DNA of 64,000 bases from Perlucidibaca piscinae DSM 21586 (GTDB lineage Bacteria; Pseudomonadota; Gammaproteobacteria; Pseudomonadales; Moraxellaceae): NCBI RefSeq assembly GCF_000420045.1, contig NZ_ATUE01000005.1:248001-312000 (forward strand), read 5' to 3'. Positions 1-7,896 of this stretch are shown here, piece by piece. Position 1 is the stretch's first letter. Every line of letters starts with the position of its first letter. The notes under the pieces are model-generated. The model did no database searches. It was not told the origin of the DNA and was given only the letters and a program-made list of their open reading frames with translations. Position numbers and translations under genes: made by a program.

Positions 1-410
1 GCCAGCACCGGAATCACGGTATTGGCCTGACGCGGCAGCAGATCAATGACCAGGCGATGCCCGTAACTCTGGTTGGGGCCGAGCAGAAAGACTTTTGCCT
101 CGACTTCGCGATTGAGGTCCATGACCAGCTGCGGCACCCGTCCGGACACATCCAGACGAACCGCCTCGACAAAGCCGGCGCGCGCCGGCCAGCGCGGCGC
201 CTCAAGCCGTGTCTTCGCCTCGGGCAGGGAGATGATCAGGCGGCCGGGCGTGCTGGCCTCGCTGACGCGATACTCGGACTGTCCGTCCAGCTCCAGCACC
301 AGACGCGTGCTGTCCGCACCTGCCCACGAGCGCACGCCGACGATCTGTGCTGCCGTAACGCTGCCTGCCATGCCCAGCAGCAACCCGCTCATCACCAGCC
401 AACGCATCAT
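1..410 (-). CDS. amiB: N-acetylmuramoyl-L-alanine amidase, N-terminal part (cut by window edge)
   Basis: Only the first 136 or so residues are inside the window; the catalytic domain lies beyond base 1. The protein opens with a signal peptide (hydrophobic MSGLLLGMAGSVTA, then AQ) followed by an AMIN-type beta domain (VRSWAGADSTRLVLELDG, later LVMDLNREVEAKVFLLGPN and HRLVIDLLP). AMIN domains target periplasmic amidases that split daughter-cell peptidoglycan. Two ATG codons stand in tandem (410 and 407), 2 nt after the tsaE stop, so it is co-translated with tsaE and nnrD. The nnr-tsaE-amiB order matches Escherichia coli, which is why I use amiB; AmiC-type naming is equally possible. Confidence 0.85.
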   Translation of the reverse strand, partial: MMRWLVMSGLLLGMAGSVTAAQIVGVRSWAGADSTRLVLELDGQSEYRVSEASTPGRLIISLPEAKTRLEAPRWPARAGFVEAVRLDVSGRVPQLVMDLNREVEAKVFLLGPNQSYGHRLVIDLLPRQANTVIPVL

Positions 411-412
411 CT

Positions 413-886
413 TCAACCGCCATTCCTCAATTCATTCAGGATCTGCTCGCCGCGCGCCGTCACCGCCGTCACCGCCAGCTCTCGCCCCCCGGCCGGAGGT
501 TCTGCCAGGCGCAGGCGCAGGTCCGGCTCAGGGAGCAGGAGGCGTCCCCGCTCCGGCCATTCCACCAGCGTCAGCGCCTGATCATGGAAATATTCGCGAT
601 ACCCCATGAGCTCAAGCTCCTCGGGGTCCAGCAGACGATACAGATCGAAGTGATACACGGTCGTGTCTGCCAGCGTGTAGGGCTCGACCAGCGTGTAGGT
701 CGGGCTTTTCACCGCGCCCTGATGGCCGAGCGCATGCAAGATGCCACGCGACAGGGTGGTCTTGCCAGCACCCAGATCGCCCTCGAGAAAGATGACGCCA
801 CGGCCCTGGCAGGCACGCGCCAGTTGCGCCCCGAAGGCGGTCATGGCATCGACATCACCGGCCAGCCACGTCTGACTGCTGCTCAC
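413..886 (-). CDS. tsaE: tRNA threonylcarbamoyladenosine biosynthesis ATPase TsaE
   Basis: TsaE is the ATPase that works with TsaB/TsaD to make t6A37 on ANN-decoding tRNAs. A Walker A motif is visible (LEGDLGAGKTTLSRGIL), followed by the family signature SPTYTLVEPY and YHFDLYRL. I choose the GTG at 886: it overlaps the nnrD stop as GTGA and has AGGTGG just upstream. This gives 157 residues, normal for the family. An ATG 51 nt further upstream (937) would add a non-conserved Gly-rich tail inside nnrD. It sits between nnrD and the amidase in one operon. Confidence 0.93.
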   Translation of the reverse strand: MSSSQTWLAGDVDAMTAFGAQLARACQGRGVIFLEGDLGAGKTTLSRGILHALGHQGAVKSPTYTLVEPYTLADTTVYHFDLYRLLDPEELELMGYREYFHDQALTLVEWPERGRLLLPEPDLRLRLAEPPAGGRELAVTAVTARGEQILNELRNGG

Positions 887-1743
887 TGTTCCACCACCTG
901 TTGCGTCGGATTCAACAGGGCCGGCATCGGCCCCCACAGATCACTGGCCAGCATGCCGCGCTGCCCCTTGTGCACGGCGACACGGTCACCGGCCCTGGCG
1001 TGCAGACTCACCGCCAGGGCCGCCGCCTCGAACAGCGGCACGCCCTGGGCGAGCAGGGCACCGGCCAGACCGGCCAGCACATCACCCATGCCCGGCGTCG
1101 CCATGCCGGGATTGCCGGCGGTGCAGCGCCAGACACGTTCACCATCGCACACCAACGTGCCGGCACCCTTGAGGATGACGACACCGCCATATTCAGACTG
1201 CAACTCACGTGCCGCTGCCGGCCGGTCGCGGCTGATGTCGGCGACATGGCAATGCAGCAGGCGGGCAGCCTCGCCCGGATGTGGCGTCAGCACGCGCGCC
1301 GGATGACGCTCCGGGTTCTCCGCCAGCCAGAACAGGCCGTCGGCATCCAGCACCTGACGCGGACCGGGGGCCGCGAGTGCCGGCCAGAGTTCGCGCGCCC
1401 AGTCGTCTCGACCCAGGCCGGGCCCGGCCACCACCACGCGGGCCATGGCCAGCAGCGGCTGCAGATCGGCACGTGAACTCACGGCACGCGCCATCAGTTC
1501 GGGCCGATGCAGCCAGAGCCCGGCCGCCGCCGTGCGCCCGCAGGCGACCAGGGTGGCGCCGGCACCCGCACGCAAGGCCGTCTCGGCCGCCAGCAATGCG
1601 GCGCCGCTGTAGCCCTCGCCACCACCCACCACCAGCAACGGCCCGAAATCGCCCTTGTGGGCATCATCGGCACGCGGCGACAGCCAGCGCAACGCCAGCT
1701 GCCGGTGCAGGTCGTCATCGATCAGGGTCACGGCATCAGACAT
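883..1743 (-). CDS. nnrD: ADP-dependent (S)-NAD(P)H-hydrate dehydratase, stand-alone
   Basis: It repairs hydrated, inactive NAD(P)H using ADP. The 286 residues carry the YjeF C-terminal kinase-like fold: LLVVGGGEGYSGAALLAAETALRAGAGATLV near residues 37-65, VVVAGPGLG, LDADGLFWLA, LTPHPGEAARLL, VILKGAGTLV and GNPGMATPGMGDVLAGLAGALL. In most gammaproteobacteria this domain is fused behind the NnrE epimerase domain. Here the start ATG lies only 78 nt from the divergent queG start, so there is no room for NnrE. A longer reading frame to 2118 exists but runs antisense into queG. The start context is weak. It heads the nnrD-tsaE-amiB operon. Confidence 0.9.
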   Translation of the reverse strand: MSDAVTLIDDDLHRQLALRWLSPRADDAHKGDFGPLLVVGGGEGYSGAALLAAETALRAGAGATLVACGRTAAAGLWLHRPELMARAVSSRADLQPLLAMARVVVAGPGLGRDDWARELWPALAAPGPRQVLDADGLFWLAENPERHPARVLTPHPGEAARLLHCHVADISRDRPAAARELQSEYGGVVILKGAGTLVCDGERVWRCTAGNPGMATPGMGDVLAGLAGALLAQGVPLFEAAALAVSLHARAGDRVAVHKGQRGMLASDLWGPMPALLNPTQQVVEQ

Positions 1744-1821
1744 GGCAGATCCGGGTTTCCGTTGCAGGCTCGCGGGACAGGCCGGCGCCAGGATGGCCCG
1801 ACCTCCGGGAAGGATGGCAGA

Positions 1822-2949
1822 ATGCGCGTCATGAGGCGAATCCCCGGCAGCAACGAACTCACTCCCGCCGAGCTGGACAACCTGGCAGCGGACATCCGCC
1901 GCTGGGGGCGCGAGCTCGGCTTCCAGCAGGTCGGCATCAGTGACATCGATCTGGGCGAACATCCCGCCCACCTGGCGCGCTGGCTGGACGCCGGACACCA
2001 GGCCGGCATGGACTGGCTGGCCGAACCCAAGCGCATCGATCCCGCCGCCCTCAAGCCCGGCACCCGGCGCATCATCTCGGTCCGCATGGACTATCTGCCG
2101 GCCGATCCGCGCATTCACGCCATTCTAGCCGATGACCGTCGCGCCTACATCGCTCGCTACGCGCTGGGCCGCGACTACCACAAGATCATCCGCAAGCGCC
2201 TGCAGCATTTCGCCGATCGCATCGAGGCCGCCATCGGCCCGTTCGGCTACCGCGCCTTCGTCGACTCGGCACCCGTCATGGAAAAGGCGGTGGCGAGCCA
2301 GGCAGGTCTCGGCTGGATGGGCAAGCACACCGTCATCCTCAATCGCGAGGCCGGCTCCTGGTTCTTTCTCGGCGAACTGTTCACCGATCTGCCGCTGCCG
2401 GTGGACCGGCCGGTGAGCAGTCACTGCGGCAGCTGCCAGGCCTGCATCGACATCTGCCCGACACGCGCGATCGTCGCCCCCTATGTGCTCGACGCCGGCA
2501 AGTGCATCAGCTACCTGACCATCGAATACCGGGGCGTGATTCCGCTGGAATTGCGCCAGCCCATCGGCAACCGCATCTTCGGCTGCGACGACTGCCAGCT
2601 GGTGTGTCCGTGGAACCGCTATGCCCGTCCCAGCGAGGAGCGCGACCTGCTGCCACGCCATGCCTTCGACGGCCCGGATCTGCTGAGCCTGTGGGCCTGG
2701 GACGAAGCCACCTGGCTGGAGCAGAGCGCCGGCATGGCCTTGCGACGACTGAACTATCCGACCTGGCTGCGCAACCTGAGCATCGCCATGGGCAATGCCT
2801 CAGCCAACGCGCAGATTCTGCAGGCCCTGCAGCAGCGCCGGCAGGACCTGGCAGAGGCCGGCCTGCTGGATGACGTGCTGGCCGAACACCTGGACTGGGC
2901 CATCACGGAGCAGCAGCGCAAGCTGCACGCCGAACTCAGTCCTCGCTGA
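1822..2949 (+). CDS. queG: Epoxyqueuosine reductase QueG
   Basis: It catalyses the last step of queuosine synthesis in tRNA: cobalamin-dependent reduction of epoxyqueuosine. The 375-residue protein shows two [4Fe-4S] motifs, HCGSCQACIDICPTRAI in the middle and CDDCQLVCPWN further on, plus the conserved GWMGKHTVILN and NYPTWLRNLSIAMGN segments; the HEAT-like C-terminus is short. The ATG at 1822 follows GGAAGGA at good spacing; an ATG 9 nt further on is an alternative. It is divergent from nnrD, as in E. coli, and its 3' end overlaps the convergent orn by 14 nt. Confidence 0.95.
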   Translation: MRVMRRIPGSNELTPAELDNLAADIRRWGRELGFQQVGISDIDLGEHPAHLARWLDAGHQAGMDWLAEPKRIDPAALKPGTRRIISVRMDYLPADPRIHAILADDRRAYIARYALGRDYHKIIRKRLQHFADRIEAAIGPFGYRAFVDSAPVMEKAVASQAGLGWMGKHTVILNREAGSWFFLGELFTDLPLPVDRPVSSHCGSCQACIDICPTRAIVAPYVLDAGKCISYLTIEYRGVIPLELRQPIGNRIFGCDDCQLVCPWNRYARPSEERDLLPRHAFDGPDLLSLWAWDEATWLEQSAGMALRRLNYPTWLRNLSIAMGNASANAQILQALQQRRQDLAEAGLLDDVLAEHLDWAITEQQRKLHAELSPR

Positions 2950-3502
2950 AGCCCGGCAGCTTGAAGAAGTACTGACGGTAGTAGCGCAGCTCCTCGATGG
3001 AGTCCTTGACGTCATCCAGCGCCAGGTGCGAGCTCTTCTTGGTGAAGCGCTGCAGCAGGTCGGGATACCAGCGTCGCGCCAGCTCCTTGACCGTGCTGAC
3101 ATCGAGGTTGCGGTAGTGGAAGAAGGCTTCCAGCTTGGGCATGTGACGGTACAGGAAGCGGCGATCCTGGCAGATCGAGTTGCCGCAGATGGGCGACTTC
3201 TTGGGATCGACGAAACGGCTGAGGAACTCGATGGTGCGTGCCTCGGCCTCGGCCTCGCTCACGGTGCTGCGGCGCACGCGCTCGGTCAGTCCGGACTCGC
3301 CATGCTGGCGCGTGTTCCATTCGTCCATGGCGTTGAGCACGATGTCCTTCTGGTGGATGGCCAGCACCGGGCCCTCGGCAAGAATGTTCAGGTGCGCATC
3401 GGTGACGACCGTGGCGATCTCGATGATGCGATCGGTATCCGGATTCAGCCCCGTCATCTCGAGGTCGATCCAGACCAGGTTGCCGGCCTTGTTGTTGTTC
3501 AT
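2936..3502 (-). CDS. orn: Oligoribonuclease
   Basis: A 3'-5' exoribonuclease that degrades RNA dinucleotides (and pGpG), essential in many gammaproteobacteria. This DEDDh-family protein has 188 residues: WIDLEMTGLNPDTDRIIEIA carries the first D/E pair (residues 13 and 15), CGNSICQDRRFL the next Asp, and SSHLALDDVKDSIEELRYYR the final His/Asp. The ATG is preceded by AAGGAG. It is divergent from rsgA and overlaps the end of queG; orn and rsgA are also neighbours in E. coli. Confidence 0.97.
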   Translation of the reverse strand: MNNNKAGNLVWIDLEMTGLNPDTDRIIEIATVVTDAHLNILAEGPVLAIHQKDIVLNAMDEWNTRQHGESGLTERVRRSTVSEAEAEARTIEFLSRFVDPKKSPICGNSICQDRRFLYRHMPKLEAFFHYRNLDVSTVKELARRWYPDLLQRFTKKSSHLALDDVKDSIEELRYYRQYFFKLPGFSED

Positions 3503-3592
3503 CAACACTCCTTGACGATAGACGATGGCACAATGGAAACAGCATAACAGAGGCGCGCCTGTCGCACGCCAGCAAACCGACCCGGAGCAGGG

Positions 3593-4624
3593 ATGAGCCA
3601 ACGACGCATCAGCCGTCAGCAGAGCTTCCGCATCGACCGCATCCAGAACGAGCGCATCGCCCGTGCCAGCAAGCGCGATGCCAAGGCGGAAGCCCTGCTC
3701 GCCGGCGGCGAGCTGGGTGCCGAGCAGCGCGGCCGCGTCATCGCCCACTACGGCGTTCAGCTGGCGGTCGAAGCCCTGGACGGCGACCTGGCGGGCCAGC
3801 GTTTCCGCTGCCACCGACGCGCCAACATCGATCACCTGGTCACCGGCGACCAGGTGATCTGGCAGCCGGCCGCCGAAGGCACAGGCGTGATCACAGCGCT
3901 GCTGCCGCGTGACTCGGTGCTGGTGCGTCCCGATCCCTACGGCAAGCTCAAGCCGGTCGCGGCCAACATCGATCGCATCCTGCTCATCATCGCACCCGAG
4001 CCGGTACCTTCGGCCGAGCTCATCGATCGCTACCTGATCGCCTGCGAAGCCACCGGCATCGCACCGGTCATCGTGCTCAACAAGGCCGACCTGCTCGATG
4101 CCGGACGCGCGGCACCCCTGCGCGAGCTGCTCGACAGCTTTGCCCGTCTCGGCTACGAAACCCGCACGCTGTCGGCACATGGCGACACCGGCGACCTGCG
4201 CGCCCTGGTGGCCGGACGCACCGTGGTCTTCGTCGGCCAGTCCGGCGTCGGCAAGTCATCACTGATCAATGCCCTGCTGCCCGATGTCACCCAGAAGGTG
4301 AAGGAAATCTCGACCGGCTCCAGGCTGGGTCAGCACACCACCACCACCGCCTGCTGGTTCGACCTGCCTGAAGGCGGCGCCCTGATCGACTCGCCAGGCA
4401 TCCGCGAGTTCGGCGTCTGGCACATGGATCGCGACCAGCTGCTGGAAGGCTTCATCGAGTTCCGCCCCTGGCTGGGCCAATGCCGCTTCCGCAACTGCCA
4501 GCACCAGCATGAGCCCGGCTGCGCGCTGTCTCACGGCGTCGACACCGGCGCCATCCAGCCACGCCGGCTGGCCAGCTTCCAGCGCCTTGCCAGCGAACTG
4601 GGCAACCCGGCGCCGGGCCGCTGA
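3593..4624 (+). CDS. rsgA: Small ribosomal subunit biogenesis GTPase RsgA
   Basis: A late-stage 30S assembly GTPase. The 343 residues contain an N-terminal OB region (residues 45-120), then a circularly permuted G domain in which the G4 motif NKAD (163-166) precedes the P-loop GQSGVGKSS (215-223) and DSPG (266-269). The C-terminal zinc finger is C297-x4-C302-x-H304-x5-C310. A basic N-terminal extension (MSQRRISRQQ...) is typical of gammaproteobacterial RsgA. The start follows CGGAGCAGGG. It is transcribed away from orn. Confidence 0.97.
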   Translation: MSQRRISRQQSFRIDRIQNERIARASKRDAKAEALLAGGELGAEQRGRVIAHYGVQLAVEALDGDLAGQRFRCHRRANIDHLVTGDQVIWQPAAEGTGVITALLPRDSVLVRPDPYGKLKPVAANIDRILLIIAPEPVPSAELIDRYLIACEATGIAPVIVLNKADLLDAGRAAPLRELLDSFARLGYETRTLSAHGDTGDLRALVAGRTVVFVGQSGVGKSSLINALLPDVTQKVKEISTGSRLGQHTTTTACWFDLPEGGALIDSPGIREFGVWHMDRDQLLEGFIEFRPWLGQCRFRNCQHQHEPGCALSHGVDTGAIQPRRLASFQRLASELGNPAPGR

Positions 4625-4725
4625 TACCTGCTCAAGCCCGCTGTCAGCACGACCGGCAACGCGGTGGAGCCGGCCCGTCACGCGGGGTATACTCCGGCTC
4701 CTTTGTCATTCCCTGAGTCCGTGTC

Positions 4726-5142
4726 ATGGATCGCGTCATCGAATTCGTCGGCAACCATCCCCTGCTGATCAGCGCCTTGGTGGCCCTGGTCATCGCCTTC
4801 ATCATCACTGAAATGCAGCGCGGCGGACGCGCCGTCAGCCCGCAGGAGCTGACCCGTCTGGTCAACCAGCAGCAGGCCCGCGTCATCGACCTTCGCAACA
4901 CCCCGGAATACCGTGAAGGCCACATCACCGGCAGCGAGAACATCCCCTACAGCCAGCTGGCCGAGAAGGCTGCCGAGCTGGCGCGCGGCGATCACCCCGT
5001 GATCGTGGTCTGCGGCCTCGGCCAGGTCGCCGGCATGGCGGCCAAGACCCTCAAGCAGGCCGGCGTCAAGGACGCCTACCGCCTCACCGGCGGCATCTCG
5101 GGCTGGCGCCAGCAAGGTCTGCCGCTGGTGCGCAGGAGCTGA
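4726..5142 (+). CDS. Membrane-anchored rhodanese-like protein (YibN type)
   Basis: 138 residues: one N-terminal membrane helix (about residues 12-30, LLISALVALVIAFIITEM), then a single rhodanese domain with VIDLRNTPEYREGHITGSENIPY and the active-site loop VVCGLGQVAGMAA, where the catalytic Cys is present. The loop lacks the CxxGxR pattern of classical thiosulfate sulfurtransferases, so the substrate is unknown; persulfide handling is an inference. It lies 2 nt from grxC and is followed by secB, the yibN-grxC-secB arrangement of E. coli. A possible -10 (TATACT, 4688-4693) lies upstream but its -35 is poor. Confidence 0.88.
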   Translation: MDRVIEFVGNHPLLISALVALVIAFIITEMQRGGRAVSPQELTRLVNQQQARVIDLRNTPEYREGHITGSENIPYSQLAEKAAELARGDHPVIVVCGLGQVAGMAAKTLKQAGVKDAYRLTGGISGWRQQGLPLVRRS

Positions 5143-5144
5143 TC

Positions 5145-5399
5145 ATGGCCAAGGTCGTCATCTACACCACGCACATCTGCCCGTACTGCGTACGCGCCAA
5201 GATGCTGCTGCAGCGCAAGGGCGTGACCTACGAGGAGATCGATGTCAGCGATGACGCCGACACTCGCCAGATGCTGGTGCAGCGCACCGGCCGCCGCACC
5301 GTGCCGCAGATCTTCATCAACGACCAACCCATAGGGGGCAGCGATGAACTGCACGCCCTCGAACGCGCAGGCCGCCTCGACGACCTGCTTGCCTCCTGA
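5145..5399 (+). CDS. grxC: Glutaredoxin 3
   Basis: A small dithiol glutaredoxin (84 residues) with active site C12-P-Y-C15 directly after the first beta strand, the cis-proline segment RTVPQIFIN and the glutathione-binding IGGSDELHALE. It reduces protein disulfides and glutathione mixed disulfides in the cytosol. Translation starts 2 nt after the rhodanese stop, so the two are coupled. This fits a thiol-redox operon that also makes SecB, a conserved gene order. Confidence 0.97.
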   Translation: MAKVVIYTTHICPYCVRAKMLLQRKGVTYEEIDVSDDADTRQMLVQRTGRRTVPQIFINDQPIGGSDELHALERAGRLDDLLAS

Positions 5400-5414
5400 C
5401 CTCGCGAGCTCATC

Positions 5415-5873
5415 ATGACCGACACCGCCCAACCGCAATTCGCCCTGCAACGCATTTACCTCAAGGACGCCTCGTTCGAGGTGCCGAACGCCCCGCGCGT
5501 GTTCCTGCAGGCATGGAATCCCGAGATCAGCATCGATCTCGCCACCGGCATGGCCCAGCTCGAGGACGGCAACCACTACGAAGTGACGCTGTCGCTGACC
5601 GTGACCGCGAAGAATGACAACCAGGTCGCCTTCCTGGTCGAAGTGCAGCAGGCCGGCATCTTCCAGGCCATCGGCTTTCCGGACGAGGAGCTGGCCCCGC
5701 TGCTCGGTGCCTACTGCCCGAACCTGCTCTTCCCGTACGCGCGTGAAGCCATTTCCGACCTCGTCGGCAAGGGCAGCTTCCCGCAACTGCTGCTGCAGCC
5801 GATCAATTTCGATGCCGTGTTTGCCGAGAACCAGCGCCGTCTGGCCGAGACCGAGACAGCGACAACTGCCTAA
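5415..5873 (+). CDS. secB: Protein-export chaperone SecB
   Basis: A tetrameric chaperone that keeps preproteins unfolded and hands them to SecA. The 152-residue sequence has the family core: FALQRIYLKDASFEVPNAP, QAWNPEISIDL, VTLSLTVTAKN, VEVQQAGIFQ, YCPNLLFPYAREAISDLV and GSFPQLLLQPINFDAVF. It is the third gene of the yibN-grxC-secB run. In E. coli gpsA and cysE follow, and trmL comes after them; here trmL follows directly on the other strand, and the two stop codons overlap by 3-4 nt. Confidence 0.97.
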   Translation: MTDTAQPQFALQRIYLKDASFEVPNAPRVFLQAWNPEISIDLATGMAQLEDGNHYEVTLSLTVTAKNDNQVAFLVEVQQAGIFQAIGFPDEELAPLLGAYCPNLLFPYAREAISDLVGKGSFPQLLLQPINFDAVFAENQRRLAETETATTA

Positions 5874-6355
5874 GCGGACGTCTCCGGGGGCATGACGGCC
5901 CCTGGAAAGCCGAGCTGACGCCATGTCTCGTAGACCATGATGGCGACACTGTTGGACAGATTCAGGCTGCGACTGTCCGGCTGCATGGGCAGACGCAGGC
6001 GCGCTGCCGGGGCGAAGCCGTCCAGTACCTCGGCAGGCAGACCGCGGGTTTCAGGCCCGAACACCAGCACGTCGTCCGGCCGGAACGACTCGGCAAAGGC
6101 GGAGTGGCTGGCCTTGGTGGTGAACGCGAACAGCCTGCGACCGGACATCGCCTGGCACAGATCCGCCCAGGAGTCGTGCACGCGCAACTCGGCCCACTCG
6201 TGGTAGTCGAGACCGGCCCGACGCAGACGGGCATCGTCGAGCACGAAGCCCAGCGGCCTGACCAGATGCAGTCTTGCCCCGGTATTGGCGCAGAGACGTA
6301 TGATGTTGCCGGTGTTGCCTGGAATTTCCGGCTGATACAGCACAATATCGATCAT
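5870..6355 (-). CDS. trmL: tRNA (cytidine/uridine-2'-O)-methyltransferase TrmL
   Basis: A SPOUT methyltransferase acting on the wobble base of tRNA-Leu. Visible motifs are IVLYQPEIPGNTGNIIRLCANTG at the N-terminus, then VLVFGPETRGLP and PMQPDSRSLNLSNSVAIMVYE, the knotted SAM-binding end. With the ATG at 6355 it has 161 residues, normal size. An upstream in-frame ATG (6421) would add a Cys-rich tail not seen in the family. No good ribosome site precedes 6355, so the exact start is less certain than the function. Confidence 0.94.
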   Translation of the reverse strand: MIDIVLYQPEIPGNTGNIIRLCANTGARLHLVRPLGFVLDDARLRRAGLDYHEWAELRVHDSWADLCQAMSGRRLFAFTTKASHSAFAESFRPDDVLVFGPETRGLPAEVLDGFAPAARLRLPMQPDSRSLNLSNSVAIMVYETWRQLGFPGAVMPPETSA

Positions 6356-6552
6356 GTCGGGCAATGGCTCGGCACACAGGATGGGAACGTTGGTGAACAC
6401 GCACATTCTAGGACAGTGCACGTCAACCCGAGACTGCCTCTGGCGTTTTTCTCACCAGATCAATCCACATGCCCGAGCCACTGGCCATGCGACTTGCTGC
6501 CGAAACCGCCACGACTTACGGTGCCGCGCCTCCCGAACGGAGGGTGACACCC

Positions 6553-7122
6553 ATGTCGGCTAAACGCCCGGCGGAAAACTCGATAGACGCCTTTCTCCGT
6601 GATGTCAGCCGGCGCGCCCGGTTGACGGCGGAACTGGCCACGCGTGACCGCGAAGCCGCACAGGACATCGTGCAGGAAGCCATGCTGACCCTGGTCGCCA
6701 AGTACCGCGATCATGATCCGTCAAGCTGGGGACCGCTGTTCCACCGCATCCTGCACAGCCGCATGATGGACCACTTCCGGCGCGAGACGCGACGGAAGAA
6801 ATGGTTCACCTGGCTGGAGCCCATGGACGACGAGAGTGACGAGGACCCGATCCAGCACATCGCCGATCCGGTGGACCACAACCCGGTCACGCTGCTGCAG
6901 CGGGCCGACAACATGGATGTGGTGCTCGAGGCCGTGAAGGATCTGCCGTTCCGGCAGCAGCAGGCGTTTCTGCTGCGCGCCTGGGAAGGACTGGACACTG
7001 CGCAAACCGCCGAAGTCATGGGTTGCGCCGAAGGCAGCGTGAAGACGCATTATTTCCGTGCCCTGAACAGCATTCGTGCCCGCCTGGGCGCTGTCGGCAC
7101 GACCGCGGAGGACATGTCATGA
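6553..7122 (+). CDS. ECF-type RNA polymerase sigma factor
   Basis: 189 residues. The region 2 segment reads DREAAQDIVQEAMLTLVAKY, then SWGPLFHRILHSRMMDHFRRETRRKK. Region 4 reads LPFRQQQAFLLRAWEGLDTAQTAEVMGCAEGSVKTHYFRALNSIRARLG, a clear helix-turn-helix. A linker rich in Asp and Glu (EPMDDESDEDPIQHIADP) separates the two. I start at 6553 because GGAGGG lies 8 nt upstream; an in-frame ATG at 6469 lacks that context. The stop overlaps the next ATG as ATGA. Regulon unknown; autoregulation would be usual but I see no clear promoter pair. Confidence 0.9.
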   Translation: MSAKRPAENSIDAFLRDVSRRARLTAELATRDREAAQDIVQEAMLTLVAKYRDHDPSSWGPLFHRILHSRMMDHFRRETRRKKWFTWLEPMDDESDEDPIQHIADPVDHNPVTLLQRADNMDVVLEAVKDLPFRQQQAFLLRAWEGLDTAQTAEVMGCAEGSVKTHYFRALNSIRARLGAVGTTAEDMS

Positions 7123-7454
7123 AAGAGCAACTGACGCTGGACGATGCCCGCCTGGCTGCACGCCTGGCGAAAACCCTGGATCAGGCCGCCGCGCAGCCGG
7201 ACCCCGTCTGGGACCAGCGCATGGAGCAGATCCTCGCGCAGGCATCGCTGCCTCGGAGCCACTCGCATCGCTGGCAATGGGGCGGTCTCGCCCTCGCTGC
7301 CAGCGTCACCTTCATGGTGGCGCTGCCCGGTGGCTGGCTGCTGCCCACCTCGGGCACCAGCGGCGCCCAGAACCCGGAAGCCATCGAAGGTCAGATGCTG
7401 GAAGAGATCGACTGGCTCATGGCCATGGAGGAGGCATCCCGTGATGCTCGCTAA
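7119..7454 (+). CDS. Small single-pass membrane protein, candidate anti-sigma factor
   Basis: 111 residues. A soluble N-terminal part (MKEQLTLDDARLAARLAKTLDQAAAQ...) is followed by one membrane helix (WGGLALAASVTFMVALPGGWLL, near residues 53-74) and a short acidic C-terminus with EIDWLMAMEEAS. Translation is coupled to the sigma factor (ATGA overlap, CGGAGG upstream). Position and topology suggest it holds the sigma factor at the membrane, but I see no zinc-binding HxxxCxxC motif, so this is inference. It could instead be a structural partner of the exported protein encoded next. Confidence 0.75.
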   Translation: MKEQLTLDDARLAARLAKTLDQAAAQPDPVWDQRMEQILAQASLPRSHSHRWQWGGLALAASVTFMVALPGGWLLPTSGTSGAQNPEAIEGQMLEEIDWLMAMEEASRDAR

Positions 7455-7854
7455 TGCCCTCGCGCATGCCCTCCGGATCAGTCTGCTGGGCGGCGCGCTG
7501 CTGACCAGCACGGCCGCGCTGGCCGACTCGGACTGGGACAGCCTGACGCCGGAGCAGCAGCAGGTGCTGGGTGATTTCCGCGAACGCTGGGACAGCATGC
7601 CGGCGGATCGCCGCGAGCGCCTCAAAGCCAAGGCCGAACGCTGGCGCTCGATGCCGCCAGAGCAGCGCGACGCCATTCGCGAACGCTGGCGAGCACTCAA
7701 GCCGCTGCCTCCGGAAGCACGCGAGGCACTGCGTCAGAAATGGCAGTCGCTGACACCGGAAGAACGTCGCGAGGCCGTCCGAGACCTGCATCGACAGCAT
7801 GGTGCACCGGGACGTCCGGGCCATGAAGGCCATGGCAACGATCGCAACGACTGA
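7444..7854 (+). CDS. Exported DUF3106-type protein with Trp-led repeats
   Basis: 136 residues. After a signal peptide (RISLLGGALLTSTAALA) the mature part consists of about five units of roughly 18 residues, each starting with Trp and followed by a Pro and an Arg/Glu-rich amphipathic stretch: WDSLTPEQQQVLGDF, WDSMPADRRERLKAK, WRSMPPEQRDAIRER, WRALKPLPPEAREAL, WQSLTPEERREAVRD. This pattern is that of DUF3106 proteins, of unknown function. The C-terminus is His/Gly-rich. GTG 7441 and ATG 7444 share the GGAGGAGG ribosome site; the start overlaps the previous gene by 11 nt. It is probably the output of the sigma operon. Confidence 0.85.
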   Translation: MLANALAHALRISLLGGALLTSTAALADSDWDSLTPEQQQVLGDFRERWDSMPADRRERLKAKAERWRSMPPEQRDAIRERWRALKPLPPEAREALRQKWQSLTPEERREAVRDLHRQHGAPGRPGHEGHGNDRND

Positions 7855-7896
7855 TACGCCGCTCACACCAGAAGAACACTCACCGGGAGACACATC

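Noticed and set aside
1744..2118. Longer NnrD with an N-terminal extension
   Set aside because: The extension is antisense to queG and has no YjeF_N features; the ATG at 1743 gives the normal domain start.
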